From assembly GCA_964244725.1 (NCBI GenBank), contig CAXTJQ010000001.1, forward strand, positions 397,657-461,656: a stretch of DNA of 64,000 nt. The letters are read 5' to 3'. Of the stretch, positions 43,222 to 51,713 are shown one piece after another (position 1 is the stretch's first letter; each line of letters starts with the position of its first letter). Made by a program: the position numbers and the translations under genes. The DNA is from Kumtagia sp964244725. GTDB taxonomy: Bacteria; Pseudomonadota; Alphaproteobacteria; Rhizobiales; Rhizobiaceae. Below the pieces are notes generated by a model. The model was not told the origin of the DNA and searched no databases. It saw only the letters and a program-made list of their open reading frames with translations.

Positions 43222-44508
43222 TTAGAACCGGTCGCGAAGCGCAAACCAGTTCAATGCCAGGAAGAGCAGCGGAGAACGGAAGCGGCGTCCACCCGGAAAA
43301 GCTGGAATCTTCAGGTCTTCGAACAGCTTTAGCCGGTCGCGGTTGCCGGCGACGGTTTCGGCATAGAGTTTCCCCACATAGTTCGACAGCATCACGCCAT
43401 GACCGGAATAGCCGCCGGCCGAGATGACGTTCGGCATCACCTCGCGTACGAACGGCTTGCGCGGCGCGGTGATGCCGACATAGCCGCCCCAGCCATGTGT
43501 GATCTCGACATCCTTGAGCGCGGGGTAAATCTCGACGATCTGCCGCCTTATGTGGATATGGATATCCTTCGGATCATTGACGGCATAGATTTCACGGCCC
43601 CCGAACAGCAGCCTTCCGTCTTTCGACTTGCGGAAGTAGCGCACCACGAAACGCGAATCGTCGACGGCCTCCCCGCCCGGCAGGACCGCACTGTCGGGAC
43701 CGAGGGGGATGGTCGCGCCGATGAACGAGCCGATCGGCATGATATGCGAGGCGCTGACGGGTTCGAGATCGCCGCCATAGGCGTTGACGGCGATCAGGCA
43801 TTTGGCGGCCGTCACGATGCCTTGCGCTGTCTTCACCTGGACCTTGCCGCCAATCGACGTGATGCCGGTTGTGGGCGTGGTCTCGAACAGTGCCGCGCCG
43901 GCCGCTGCTGCGGCCTTCGCGGTTCCCACCACCAGTTTCAGCGGATGGATGTGGCCGGTGCCGGTATCGCGCGCGCCACCGAAATAGTGCGTTGAGCCAA
44001 GCCTGTCGGCAGTCTCGGCGGCGTTCATGAAGCGAATGTGCGGATAGCCGAAGCGCGTCGCCATCAACTCGGCATGGCGCTTGTAGTCCCTGACGTATCG
44101 CTTCTTGTGCGCGACCGACATCTGGCCGGGCGCGTAGTCGATGTCGATCCTGTTGACCGATGCGAATTCCAGCAGATGCGCCTTGGCTTCCTCGGCGACA
44201 TCGAACAGCGCCTTGGCCCGGGTGAATCCATATTCCTCCTCAAGTTCCTCCGCCCACGCGCGCTGCCCTGTGCCAAGTTGCCCGCCATTGCGTCCCGATG
44301 CCCCGTCGCCGAAGCGGTGCGCTTCGAGCAGCACGACCGAAGCGCCGGATTTCGCCAGATGCGTCGCGGCCGACAGGCCGGTGAATCCGCCGCCGATCAC
44401 GACGACATCGCACGTCCGGTCGCCGTCGAGCGCCGGATAAGCCGGGCGGTCGCCGACCGTGTCTTCATACCAGGAGATGCCGGGGGATATGGGGGATTGG
44501 TAGGTCAT
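43222..44508 (-). CDS. puuB: Gamma-glutamylputrescine oxidase (PuuB-like FAD oxidoreductase)
   Basis: FAD-dependent oxidase that converts gamma-glutamylputrescine to its aldehyde with release of ammonia and H2O2, the second step of the Puu pathway. The 428-residue protein has the FAD motif CDVVVIGGGFTGLSAATHLA, GASGRNGGQL, GHIHPLKL, GGYSGHGVMLSNYVGKL and a C-terminal FPGGRRFRSPLLFLALNWFA, all of which I recall in E. coli PuuB. It is the partner of puuA upstream, but the repeat element at 44522-45123 now separates the two, and the repeat array sits directly in front of its start, where no good ribosome site remains. Confidence 0.85.
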   Translation of the reverse strand: MTYQSPISPGISWYEDTVGDRPAYPALDGDRTCDVVVIGGGFTGLSAATHLAKSGASVVLLEAHRFGDGASGRNGGQLGTGQRAWAEELEEEYGFTRAKALFDVAEEAKAHLLEFASVNRIDIDYAPGQMSVAHKKRYVRDYKRHAELMATRFGYPHIRFMNAAETADRLGSTHYFGGARDTGTGHIHPLKLVVGTAKAAAAAGAALFETTPTTGITSIGGKVQVKTAQGIVTAAKCLIAVNAYGGDLEPVSASHIMPIGSFIGATIPLGPDSAVLPGGEAVDDSRFVVRYFRKSKDGRLLFGGREIYAVNDPKDIHIHIRRQIVEIYPALKDVEITHGWGGYVGITAPRKPFVREVMPNVISAGGYSGHGVMLSNYVGKLYAETVAGNRDRLKLFEDLKIPAFPGGRRFRSPLLFLALNWFALRDRF

Positions 44509-44521
44509 GAGGCTCAGGGCG

Positions 44522-44577
44522 GTAGGGGAGTAGGGGAGTAGGGGAGTAGGGGAGTAGGGGAGTAGGGGAGTAGGGGG
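44522..44577 (-). repeat. Left inverted array of 8-bp repeats (TACTCCCC on the minus strand)
   Basis: Six near-perfect copies of an 8-mer (GGGAGTAG on the plus strand, TACTCCCC when read on the minus strand) end one base before the stop codon of the four-helix pseudogene and begin 14 bases upstream of the puuB start. The C-rich strand points away from the pseudogene. The array is the mirror image of the one at 44950-45123. Confidence 0.9.
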
Positions 44578-44945
44578 CTATTCGTCCATCAATCTTCGGA
44601 TCAAAATCCGCAAAAGTTTTCCCACACTTTCAGTCTGCTCCATCAACGGCTCGATAGCAGTGCTGGTCGACAGCCCGACCCTTTGGGATAGAAGCAGATG
44701 GGTTTCCGTTTCCTTCAACGAGCCTTGGGTTATGCGCAAAAAGTGCAGATACGACCCTCGTGTCTCCCGTCAGTATCCTTCCGCAATGTTGGCTGGAATT
44801 GATGACGCCGATCGCCTGACTTGAGGGGTAGCCCGTAGACTTCTTCTCTGGGCCAGCTCCTTGTCGTCGAATAAACTGCGACCGCCAGATCCATTGATTG
44901 CTGCCAGACAATCAAATCTCTGTACGATTCGATTTTCGCAGGCAT
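44578..44945 (-). pseudogene. S23/IVP-type four-helix-bundle protein gene, inactivated by a frameshift and a stop
   Basis: From ATG 44945 the frame reads MPAKIESYRDLIVWQQSMDL, then AVAVYSTTRSWPREEVYGL. It then shifts by one base at CTACCCCTCAAG and continues in another frame as VRRSASSIPANIAEGY, TGA (where Gly or a similar residue is expected), RETRGSYLHFLRITQGSLKE, TETHLLLSQRVGLSTSTAIE and PLMEQTESVGKLLRILIRRL, ending MDE and TAG at 44580-44578. These blocks form a complete S23-like four-helix-bundle protein of ~121 residues, so two lesions disrupt an otherwise whole gene. Relatives are encoded in 23S rRNA intervening sequences and as Avd in diversity-generating retroelements, and many occur as free-standing genes of unknown role. 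It lies exactly between two inverted repeat arrays. Confidence 0.85.
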
Positions 44946-44949
44946 TCTT

Positions 44950-45123
44950 CCCCTACTCCCTACTCCCTACCCCCTACTCCCCTACTCCCTACTCCCTACT
45001 CCCTACTCCCTACTCCCTACTCCCTACCCCCTACTCCCTACCCCCTACCCCCTACTCCCTACTCCCTACTCCCTACTCCCTACTCCCCTACTCCCCTACT
45101 CCCCTACTCCCCTACTCCCCTAC
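44950..45123 (+). repeat. Right array of CTACTCC / TACTCCCC repeats
   Basis: About 22 tandem copies of CTACTCC with occasional CCTAC variants. Nearer the pseudogene the unit is mostly 7 bp (TACTCCC); the distal end (45084-45123) has switched to the 8-mer TACTCCCC, the same unit as the left array. The array starts about five bases before the pseudogene start codon and stops one base before the puuA stop codon. It has no spacers, dyads or coding frame of its own. The register change suggests slippage growth from an end. Confidence 0.92.
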
Positions 45124-45124
45124 C

Positions 45125-46558
45125 TCACACATTCAGCAGCAGAAACTCCCGCTCCCAAGGGCTGATCACTTCCATGAACGTCTCGAATTCCGCGCGTTTG
45201 ATCGCCGCGTAGGTGGTGGCGAACTGGTTGCCCAGCAATGCCTTCAGTTCCTCGTCGCCCTCGAAAAGGTCGACGGCTTCTAGCAGGCCGCGCGGCAGGT
45301 CGATCTCCGCCTCGTTGGCCGTGGTCAGCACCGGCTGGTCCGGCTCTATCTGGTTGCTGATGCCGATGAGACCGCAGGCGAGCGAGGCGGCCAGCGCCAG
45401 ATAGGGATTGGCGTCCGATGACGGAATGCGGTTCTCGACCCGCCGCGCCGCCGGATCGGATCGCGGTACGCGGAACGCGACCGTGCGGTTGTCGTAGCCC
45501 CATTTGGCGTTGACGGGAGCGGAGGCGGCCTGCGTCAGCCGGCGATAGGAATTCACGTACGGCGCAAACATCACCAGGGCATTGGGCACATGCTTCTGCA
45601 TGCCGCCGATGAAATGCCGAAAGGCCTCCGTCTCCTGGCCGTTCTGGCCCGAAAAGACGTTCTCGCCGGTGTTGCGGTTGAGGATCGACTGGTGGATATG
45701 CATCGCCGAGCCGGGCTGCCCCTGGATCGGCTTGGCCATGAACGTCGCATAGGTGTCGTGCTTCAGCGCCGCCTCGCGGATCGTGCGCTTGAACATGAAC
45801 ACCTGGTCGGCGAGTTCCACCGGATCGCCGTGGCGCAGGTTGATCTCGAGTTGGCCCGCGCCCTCCTCGTGGATCAGCGTGTCGATCTCGAGACCCTGGC
45901 TCTCGGAGAAATGGTAGATATCGTCGATCAGTTCGTCGAATTCGTTGACGCCGGCGATCGAATAGCCGGCGCCGCCGCCGATCGGCCGGCCGGAACGGCC
46001 AACGGGCGGGGTCAGCGGATAGTCAGGGTCGGGGTTCTTGCGCACCAGGTAGAACTCGATTTCCGGCGCGACGACGGGCCGCAATCCGCGATCGTGATAG
46101 GCGGCGACGACGCGCTTCAGTACGTTGCGCGGCGTGAACTCCACGGAGCGCCCGTCCTGATGCACCAGATCGCAGATCACCTGCGCTGTCGGGTCTTCCT
46201 CCCACGGCACGACGGTCAGCGTCGACAGGTCGGGCATCAGCTTGAGGTCGCCGTCGTCCTCCGGATAGGCGAAGCCGTTGCCGTTTTCCGGATAGTCGCC
46301 GGAGATCGTCATCATGAAGACGGCGGACGGCAGGGCGAGCGACGTGTTTGAGGTGAATTTCTTCGACGGCATCATCTTGCCGCGGGCGACGCCCGCCTGG
46401 TCGGGCGTGATGCATTCGATATCCTCGATGCCTCGCCACTCGAGCCATTCGCCGACTTCCTTCCAGTTCCTCACGCCTCGGAAATTCTTGACATAGGAAG
46501 CGATGCGGCTTTTCCCCGCGCGAGCGGAGGGACGGGCGTCCTTTTTTGCAGGCGGCAT
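45125..46558 (-). CDS. puuA: Glutamine-synthetase-family gamma-glutamylputrescine synthetase (PuuA-like)
   Basis: ATP-dependent ligation of glutamate to an amine. The 477-residue protein has the GS catalytic domain: VAPEIEFYLVRKNPDPDYP, IHEEGAGQLEINLRHGDP, FMAKPIQGQPGSAMHIHQSI, and the arginine loop NRIPSSDANPYLALAASLAC. The N-terminal IEDIECITPDQAGVARGKMM replaces the standard GlnA start and is typical of PuuA-type enzymes. The neighbours puuB and potFGHI support putrescine as the amine. Other polyamine or amine GS-like ligases (GlnA3, GlnA4) cannot be excluded. The 3' end abuts the repeat array. Confidence 0.82.
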   Translation of the reverse strand: MPPAKKDARPSARAGKSRIASYVKNFRGVRNWKEVGEWLEWRGIEDIECITPDQAGVARGKMMPSKKFTSNTSLALPSAVFMMTISGDYPENGNGFAYPEDDGDLKLMPDLSTLTVVPWEEDPTAQVICDLVHQDGRSVEFTPRNVLKRVVAAYHDRGLRPVVAPEIEFYLVRKNPDPDYPLTPPVGRSGRPIGGGAGYSIAGVNEFDELIDDIYHFSESQGLEIDTLIHEEGAGQLEINLRHGDPVELADQVFMFKRTIREAALKHDTYATFMAKPIQGQPGSAMHIHQSILNRNTGENVFSGQNGQETEAFRHFIGGMQKHVPNALVMFAPYVNSYRRLTQAASAPVNAKWGYDNRTVAFRVPRSDPAARRVENRIPSSDANPYLALAASLACGLIGISNQIEPDQPVLTTANEAEIDLPRGLLEAVDLFEGDEELKALLGNQFATTYAAIKRAEFETFMEVISPWEREFLLLNV

Positions 46559-46631
46559 CGATCACCGGGTTAAGTGTTGCGAATTGCCCACTATAGCCGT
46601 GGCGGCGCGCCGAAGCAAAGGGCGGACGCCG

Positions 46632-47051
46632 TCAGCTTCGCAGACCGGTAACCAGGCGGTCGACGACGGGCTGCAGCGTCTCGGGCAGGATCGGTTTGGC
46701 AACCACGGCGTCGACGCAGGCGCCGAACGCCAAGGTCTCGGGCGTGCCGATCCGCATCGACAGCATGATCACGGCGGGCACCGGCTTCCCATGCAGCCTG
46801 CGTTGGGCGGCGATCTCGCTCATGAGGAGATCGCAGTCCTTCCCGTCCGGGCCGCCGTCGAGAATGATCATGCCCGGTCTAGCGTCGATCAAAGCCGCGC
46901 ACGCCAGATCCGGAGGATGCGACAGGGCGGTCAACCCGGAACGCTCGACGATCTTGGAGACCACGACACGATTGATCGGCGACTTGCCAACCACAAGCAC
47001 ATTCGAGGCGTTGATGCCGCGTTCGCTTCTATAGTCTTGATGCTCAGTCAC
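46632..47051 (-). CDS. Stand-alone receiver-domain protein with degenerate acidic pocket
   Basis: 139 residues, one receiver domain: NVLVVGKSPINRVVVSKIVE, the phospho-acceptor region GMIILDGGPDG (Asp65), Ser98 in VIMLSMR and Lys119 in VAKPI. The pair of acidic residues that normally binds magnesium after the first strand is replaced by Gly-Lys-Ser, so phosphorylation may be weak or absent. No output domain. Similar short receivers occur in rhizobia, from memory. The partner kinase is unknown; the large PAS kinase is 8 kb away. Confidence 0.78.
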   Translation of the reverse strand: MTEHQDYRSERGINASNVLVVGKSPINRVVVSKIVERSGLTALSHPPDLACAALIDARPGMIILDGGPDGKDCDLLMSEIAAQRRLHGKPVPAVIMLSMRIGTPETLAFGACVDAVVAKPILPETLQPVVDRLVTGLRS

Positions 47052-47330
47052 AAGCTTGATCGTATTCGCCGAACCGCCTCATGCGCCCGCCCGGATGACT
47101 TTACGGACATGACGGAGGAAAGCAAATCATGTTCGAAAGCCGTCGCAACATCGCGATCGCTCAAATCGCGGGCGTGCCACACCTTTGGCATGGGACTAGA
47201 TCAGGCGTCCGCTTCAGCGGCTGATATAAGCCTTCGCCGACGGTCGCGTTGCCACGTCGCTTCGTTCGATTGCTTCAACTCCGATAGGCGCGTCATGACC
47301 GGACCCACCATGCTCCGAAGGCAGAAGGAA

Positions 47331-48251
47331 ATGCCGACCGTCTCGCACGGCGAGGAACGGGTCGGGTGCCTGCTCGTCTTCCTTTCGGCGTTGTTCTGGA
47401 GCTTCGGCGGCGCGATCGCCCGCTTTCTCGACACGACGGACGAATGGACGGTGGTATTCTGGCGCTCGTTCTGGGCGGTGGGCTTTCTGCTCGTCTTCAT
47501 GCTGTGGCGTGATGGCAGGCGCGGGACCATCGAACTTTTCCGCAGGATGGGCCGGCCGGGGCTGGCGGTCGCGTTGTGCTTCGCCGTCTGTTCGACCGCC
47601 TTCGTCATCGCCATCGGCCATACGACTGTCGCCAACATCCTGCTGATGCAGGCCGGCGTGCCGTTGATGGCGGCGTTGTTCGGCTGGGTGCTGTTTCGCG
47701 AACCCGTCGAGCGCATGACGTGGCTCGCCATCGCATTGGTCCTTGCCGGCGTCGGCATCATGGTGTCGGAATCGCTAACGGGGCGCGTCTCGCCGGTCGG
47801 CGACGGTCTGGCGATGCTCATCGCAGTCGGCTTCGCCACAGCCACCGTGATCACACGGCGAAGCGCGCATGTCCGCATGACGCCGGCGACCTGCCTCGGC
47901 GCCGCCATCGCCGGTCTTTTTGCAATGACCCAGGCTGGCGCTCTGGCCGTACCGGCCCGTGACATGGGCATCCTTTTCGTTTTCGGCGCGATCAACCTTG
48001 GGCTCGGACTGGCGCTGTTTGCGACCGGCGCACGGTTGATCCCGGCGGCCTTCGCCGCGCTGCTCGGCACATTCGAGGTCGTCCTCGGCCCGATCTGGGT
48101 CTGGCTGATTCATGGCGAGGTCGCTTCGGGGCGGACGATCGTCGGCGGCGTCGTCGTTCTCTCGGCCCTGATCGTCCATATCGGCCTGGAGTTCCGCCGC
48201 CGGACGCGCCCGCCGCGTCCGGGCATCGCCGGCATACCGTCACCCAATTGA
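47331..48251 (+). CDS. DMT-superfamily (EamA) membrane transporter
   Basis: ~306 residues, ten predicted helices in two EamA repeats. It begins VGCLLVFLSALFWSFGGAIA; LLMQAGVPLMAALFGWVLF closes the first half and LIPAAFAALLGTFEVVLGPI, VWLIHGE marks the second. Such proteins export or import metabolites; no substrate can be assigned. Of the in-frame starts (47295, 47310, 47331) I prefer 47331, which has GAAGG nine bases upstream and gives the shortest cytoplasmic leader. The 279 bp upstream of it holds no gene that I can support. Confidence 0.82.
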   Translation: MPTVSHGEERVGCLLVFLSALFWSFGGAIARFLDTTDEWTVVFWRSFWAVGFLLVFMLWRDGRRGTIELFRRMGRPGLAVALCFAVCSTAFVIAIGHTTVANILLMQAGVPLMAALFGWVLFREPVERMTWLAIALVLAGVGIMVSESLTGRVSPVGDGLAMLIAVGFATATVITRRSAHVRMTPATCLGAAIAGLFAMTQAGALAVPARDMGILFVFGAINLGLGLALFATGARLIPAAFAALLGTFEVVLGPIWVWLIHGEVASGRTIVGGVVVLSALIVHIGLEFRRRTRPPRPGIAGIPSPN

Positions 48252-48395
48252 TCTCGCGGCGCGTCGAGGCCTACTCCAGTCTCGCGACAGTCGATTTGCC
48301 GCTTGTCGCGCCGCGATATCGTTAATACTGTCGGCCACGAAGCCGATCCGCGCGTGTGCCGCGAACACCGGGAAAGGCACGGAACAGGAGATTTC

Positions 48396-49493
48396 ATGAC
48401 ACGTATCGCGCTGTTGTTGTCAGCCACATCGGCGTTTGTCGCCGCCCTCGTCTGCGGCGCGCAGGCGCAGGAACGCGTCGTCAACGTCTACAACTGGTCC
48501 GACTATATCGACCAGTCCATCATCGACGACTTCACCAAGGAAACGGGAATCAAGGTCGTCTACGACGTCTACGACTCCAACGAGATCCTCGAGACCAAGC
48601 TTCTCGCGGGAGGAAGCGGCTACGACGTCGTCGTGCCGACTACAAACTTCCTCGCGCGTCAGATCGTAGCGGGAGTCTACCAGAAGCTCGACACGTCCAA
48701 GCTGCCGAACCTCGTCAACATGTGGGACGTGGTCACCGAGCGGGTCAGGAAATTCGACCCCGACAACGCCTATTCGGTCAACTACATGTGGGGAACGGTC
48801 GGCATCGGCTACAATGTCGACAAGGTGAAGGCCGCGCTCGGCGTCGACAAGATCGACAGCTGGGACACGATCTACAAGCCGGAGAACATCGCCAAGCTCG
48901 CAGGCTGCGGGGTCTACGTGCTCGATTCGCCGTCTGACATCGTTCCGGCAACCCTGCGCTACCTCGGCCGCGATCCCGAGGGCCGGGCGCCGGAGGACTT
49001 CGCCGCGGCTGAAGAAGCGCTGCTCGCGATCCGACCGTCGATCCGCAAGTTCCATTCGTCGGAATACATCAACGCGCTTGCCAACGGCGACATCTGCGTC
49101 GCGGTCGGCTGGTCGGGCGATATTTTCCAGGCGCGCGACCGGGCCACGGAGGCCAACCAGGGCGTCGCGATCAATTACGTGATCCCGAAGGAGGGCACGG
49201 AAATGTGGTTCGATCAGATGGCGATCCCGGCCGACGCGCCGCACCCCGCCGAAGCGCTCGAATTCATCAACTTCATCATGAAGCCCGAGATGGCGGCCAA
49301 GGCCTCGAACTACATCTTCTATGCCAACGGCAATAAGGCCTCGCAGGCCTTCATCAGCAAGGAAATCCTCGACGACCCGGCGATCTATCCCGACGAGGCG
49401 ACGCTCGGCAAACTGTTCACCGTCTCGCCCTACGACTCCAAAAGCCAGCGTCTCCTGACGCGAAGCTGGACCAAGGTCACCACCGGCCAGTGA
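48396..49493 (+). CDS. potF: Periplasmic putrescine-binding protein PotF
   Basis: Receptor of the PotFGHI importer. Signal peptide MTRIALLLSATSAFVAALVC ending AQA, then RVVNVYNWSDYIDQSIIDDF and VVYDVYDSNEILETKLLAGG, YDVVVPTTNFLARQ, YMWGTVGIGYNVDKVKAALG, KFHSSEYINALANGDICVAV, GWSGDIFQARDRA and FYANGNKASQAF. These follow E. coli PotF closely, including Trp, Ser and Asp residues of the putrescine pocket. AGGAG lies five bases before the ATG. It is the first gene of the pot operon. Confidence 0.93.
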   Translation: MTRIALLLSATSAFVAALVCGAQAQERVVNVYNWSDYIDQSIIDDFTKETGIKVVYDVYDSNEILETKLLAGGSGYDVVVPTTNFLARQIVAGVYQKLDTSKLPNLVNMWDVVTERVRKFDPDNAYSVNYMWGTVGIGYNVDKVKAALGVDKIDSWDTIYKPENIAKLAGCGVYVLDSPSDIVPATLRYLGRDPEGRAPEDFAAAEEALLAIRPSIRKFHSSEYINALANGDICVAVGWSGDIFQARDRATEANQGVAINYVIPKEGTEMWFDQMAIPADAPHPAEALEFINFIMKPEMAAKASNYIFYANGNKASQAFISKEILDDPAIYPDEATLGKLFTVSPYDSKSQRLLTRSWTKVTTGQ

Positions 49494-49549
49494 GTTCGAA
49501 GCTCCGGCATCCTGCGCAGGGGCTTCGTCTTGGCGACGAGGGACAACAC

Positions 49550-50692
49550 ATGCAATCGTTGGGCAGCATCCGCCGCGATTTCGCGCCGTGGACCGATCCG
49601 AACGCCAAACCCTATATCGTCTTCGAGAACGTTACGAAGCGGTTCGGGACATTCACGGCGGTCAACGATCTGTCGCTGTCGATCTACGAGCGCGAGTTCT
49701 TCGCGCTGCTCGGCGCCTCGGGCTGCGGAAAATCGACGTTGCTGCGCATGCTCGCCGGCTTCGACGAGCCGACATCGGGCCGTATCCTGCTCGACGGGCA
49801 GGATTTGCGCGGCATCCCGCCCTACCGCCGCCCGGTCAACATGATGTTTCAGTCCTACGCCTTGTTCCCGCACATGACGGTGGAAGCCAACATCGCCTTT
49901 GGTCTGAAGCAGGAGGGTATGCCCAAAGCCGACATCGCGGCCCGCGTCGCCGACATGCTGCGCCTGGTCAAGCTGACGCAGTTCGCCAAGCGCAAGCCGC
50001 ACCAATTGTCGGGCGGCCAACGCCAGCGGGTCGCATTGGCGCGCTCGGTCGCCAAGCGGCCCAAGGTGCTGCTGCTCGACGAACCGCTCGGCGCGCTCGA
50101 CAAGAAGCTGCGCGAGGAAACGCAGTTCGAATTGATGGACCTGCAGCAGAACCTCGGCCTGACCTTCGTCGTGGTCACCCACGACCAGGAAGAGGCGATG
50201 ACCATGGCGGACCGCATCGCGATCCTGGAGAAGGGCGAGGTCATGCAGGTCGCCACGCCTGCCGAGGTATACGAGGCGCCGGGCTCGCGCTACGTCGCGG
50301 GTTTCGTCGGCAACATCAACATGTTCGAGGGCAAGATCGGCGGTCGTTCCGACGACGCCGTCGAGATCACGCTGCCCGGCGGGCAAACGCCGATCCGCTC
50401 GCAGGGCGGCAAGGACTTGGCCGCCGGCTCGGATGTGGTCTTCGCCATCCGGCCCGAGAAAATTGCAGTCTCGTCGAGGCCGCCCGCCGCCGGGCTGAAC
50501 GCCATGCGGGGCGAGGTGTTCGACATCGCCTATCTCGGCGACATGACGGTCTACCACGTCAAGCTGCCCGATGGGCAGGTCGTCAAGGCGAGCGCGCTCA
50601 ATGCCGCGCGAATCACCGAGGATCCGCTGACCTGGGACGATCAGGCGTGGATCTCGTTCCGGCCCGACGCCGGCGTCGTCTTGACCCACTGA
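49550..50692 (+). CDS. potG: Putrescine ABC transporter ATP-binding protein PotG
   Basis: 380 residues with Walker A GASGCGKST, Q-loop MFQSYALFPHM, signature LSGGQRQR and Walker B LLLDEPLGALD, and a C-terminal TOBE domain with GSRYVAGFVGNINMFEGKI and FAIRPEKIAVSSRP. The start at 49550 has GAGGGA eight bases upstream; the 20-residue extension in the same frame is non-coding-like. It begins 56 bp after potF, with no terminator in the gap. Confidence 0.92.
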   Translation: MQSLGSIRRDFAPWTDPNAKPYIVFENVTKRFGTFTAVNDLSLSIYEREFFALLGASGCGKSTLLRMLAGFDEPTSGRILLDGQDLRGIPPYRRPVNMMFQSYALFPHMTVEANIAFGLKQEGMPKADIAARVADMLRLVKLTQFAKRKPHQLSGGQRQRVALARSVAKRPKVLLLDEPLGALDKKLREETQFELMDLQQNLGLTFVVVTHDQEEAMTMADRIAILEKGEVMQVATPAEVYEAPGSRYVAGFVGNINMFEGKIGGRSDDAVEITLPGGQTPIRSQGGKDLAAGSDVVFAIRPEKIAVSSRPPAAGLNAMRGEVFDIAYLGDMTVYHVKLPDGQVVKASALNAARITEDPLTWDDQAWISFRPDAGVVLTH

Positions 50693-50705
50693 CGGGTGAG
50701 GCGCG

Positions 50706-51713
50706 ATGGACTTCGTTTGGGAGAAGATCGACGATTTGCTGGCCTCTGCGATATTTAGAGGCATAGGGCTATTTTTTCGAACTATTTGGGAACAGCTCGC
50801 GGAACCCATCCTGGATACGAGAGCGGCGGGATGGCTTATCGGGCGGCTTTTAATTCTGGTCCCCTACGTCTGGCTGCTCGCCTTTTTCCTGATCCCCTTC
50901 TTCATCGTCTTCAAGATATCACTGTCGCAGACCGCCATCGCGATGCCGCCCTACACGCCGGTGTTCGATGCGGGCAGTTTCTTCGACAGTCTGCGCGAAC
51001 TGAACTTCGCCAACTACGTCTGGCTCACCCAGGACGCGCTCTATTTCAACGCCTATGTCTCAAGCATCGTCATCGCCGCGATATCCACCTTCCTGACGCT
51101 GCTCGTCGGCTACCCGATCGCCTACGGCATGGCGCGCGCGCCCGCCACGGTCCGTCCGACCCTGCTGATGCTGGTGATCCTGCCGTTCTGGACGAGCTTC
51201 CTGATCCGCGTCTACGCCTGGATCGGCATCCTGAAGCCCGAGGGCCTGCTCAACCAGCTTCTGTTGGCGACCGGCATCATCGACACGCCGCTGGTTGTCC
51301 TCAACACGCACACGGCGATCTTCATCGGCATCGTCTATTCGTACCTGCCGTTCATGGTCCTGCCGCTCTATTCATCGCTGGAGAAGATGGACTTCTCGCT
51401 GATCGAGGCCGCGCAGGATCTCGGCTGCCGCCCGGCCGGCGCCTTCTGGAAAATCACCTTTCCGCTATCGATCCCGGGTGTCGTCGCCGGCTGCATGCTG
51501 GTGTTCATCCCGGCGGTCGGCGAGTTCGTCATTCCCGACCTGCTCGGCGGCTCGCAGACGCTGATGATCGGCAAGACGCTGTGGAACGAGTTCTTCAACA
51601 ACCGCGACTGGCCGGTCTCGTCTGCGGTCGCGGTCATCCTGCTTCTCCTCCTTATCGTTCCGATCATGATCTTCCAGAACGCCCAGGCGCGCGCGCAGGA
51701 GCAGGACCGATGA
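50706..51713 (+). CDS. potH: Putrescine ABC transporter permease PotH
   Basis: 335 residues, six core helices starting LILVPYVWLLAFFLIPFFIV, with PAVGEFVIPDLLGGSQTLMI near the end and the EAA loop SLIEAAQDLGCRPAGAFWKI. An unusual amphipathic N-terminal extension of ~55 residues precedes the first core helix and is locally less GC-rich. The gene starts 13 bp after potG (GGTGAGGCG upstream) and overlaps potI by ATGA. Confidence 0.92.
   Translation: MDFVWEKIDDLLASAIFRGIGLFFRTIWEQLAEPILDTRAAGWLIGRLLILVPYVWLLAFFLIPFFIVFKISLSQTAIAMPPYTPVFDAGSFFDSLRELNFANYVWLTQDALYFNAYVSSIVIAAISTFLTLLVGYPIAYGMARAPATVRPTLLMLVILPFWTSFLIRVYAWIGILKPEGLLNQLLLATGIIDTPLVVLNTHTAIFIGIVYSYLPFMVLPLYSSLEKMDFSLIEAAQDLGCRPAGAFWKITFPLSIPGVVAGCMLVFIPAVGEFVIPDLLGGSQTLMIGKTLWNEFFNNRDWPVSSAVAVILLLLLIVPIMIFQNAQARAQEQDR

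Noticed and set aside
44630..44911. Minus-strand open frame of 93 residues overlapping the four-helix pseudogene
   Set aside because: It is the wrong frame through the decayed gene; the family match is in the other two frames.
44950..45123. Tandem repeats that could be taken for a CRISPR array
   Set aside because: The units are 7-8 bp with no spacers, no dyad repeat of 24-40 bp and no cas genes.
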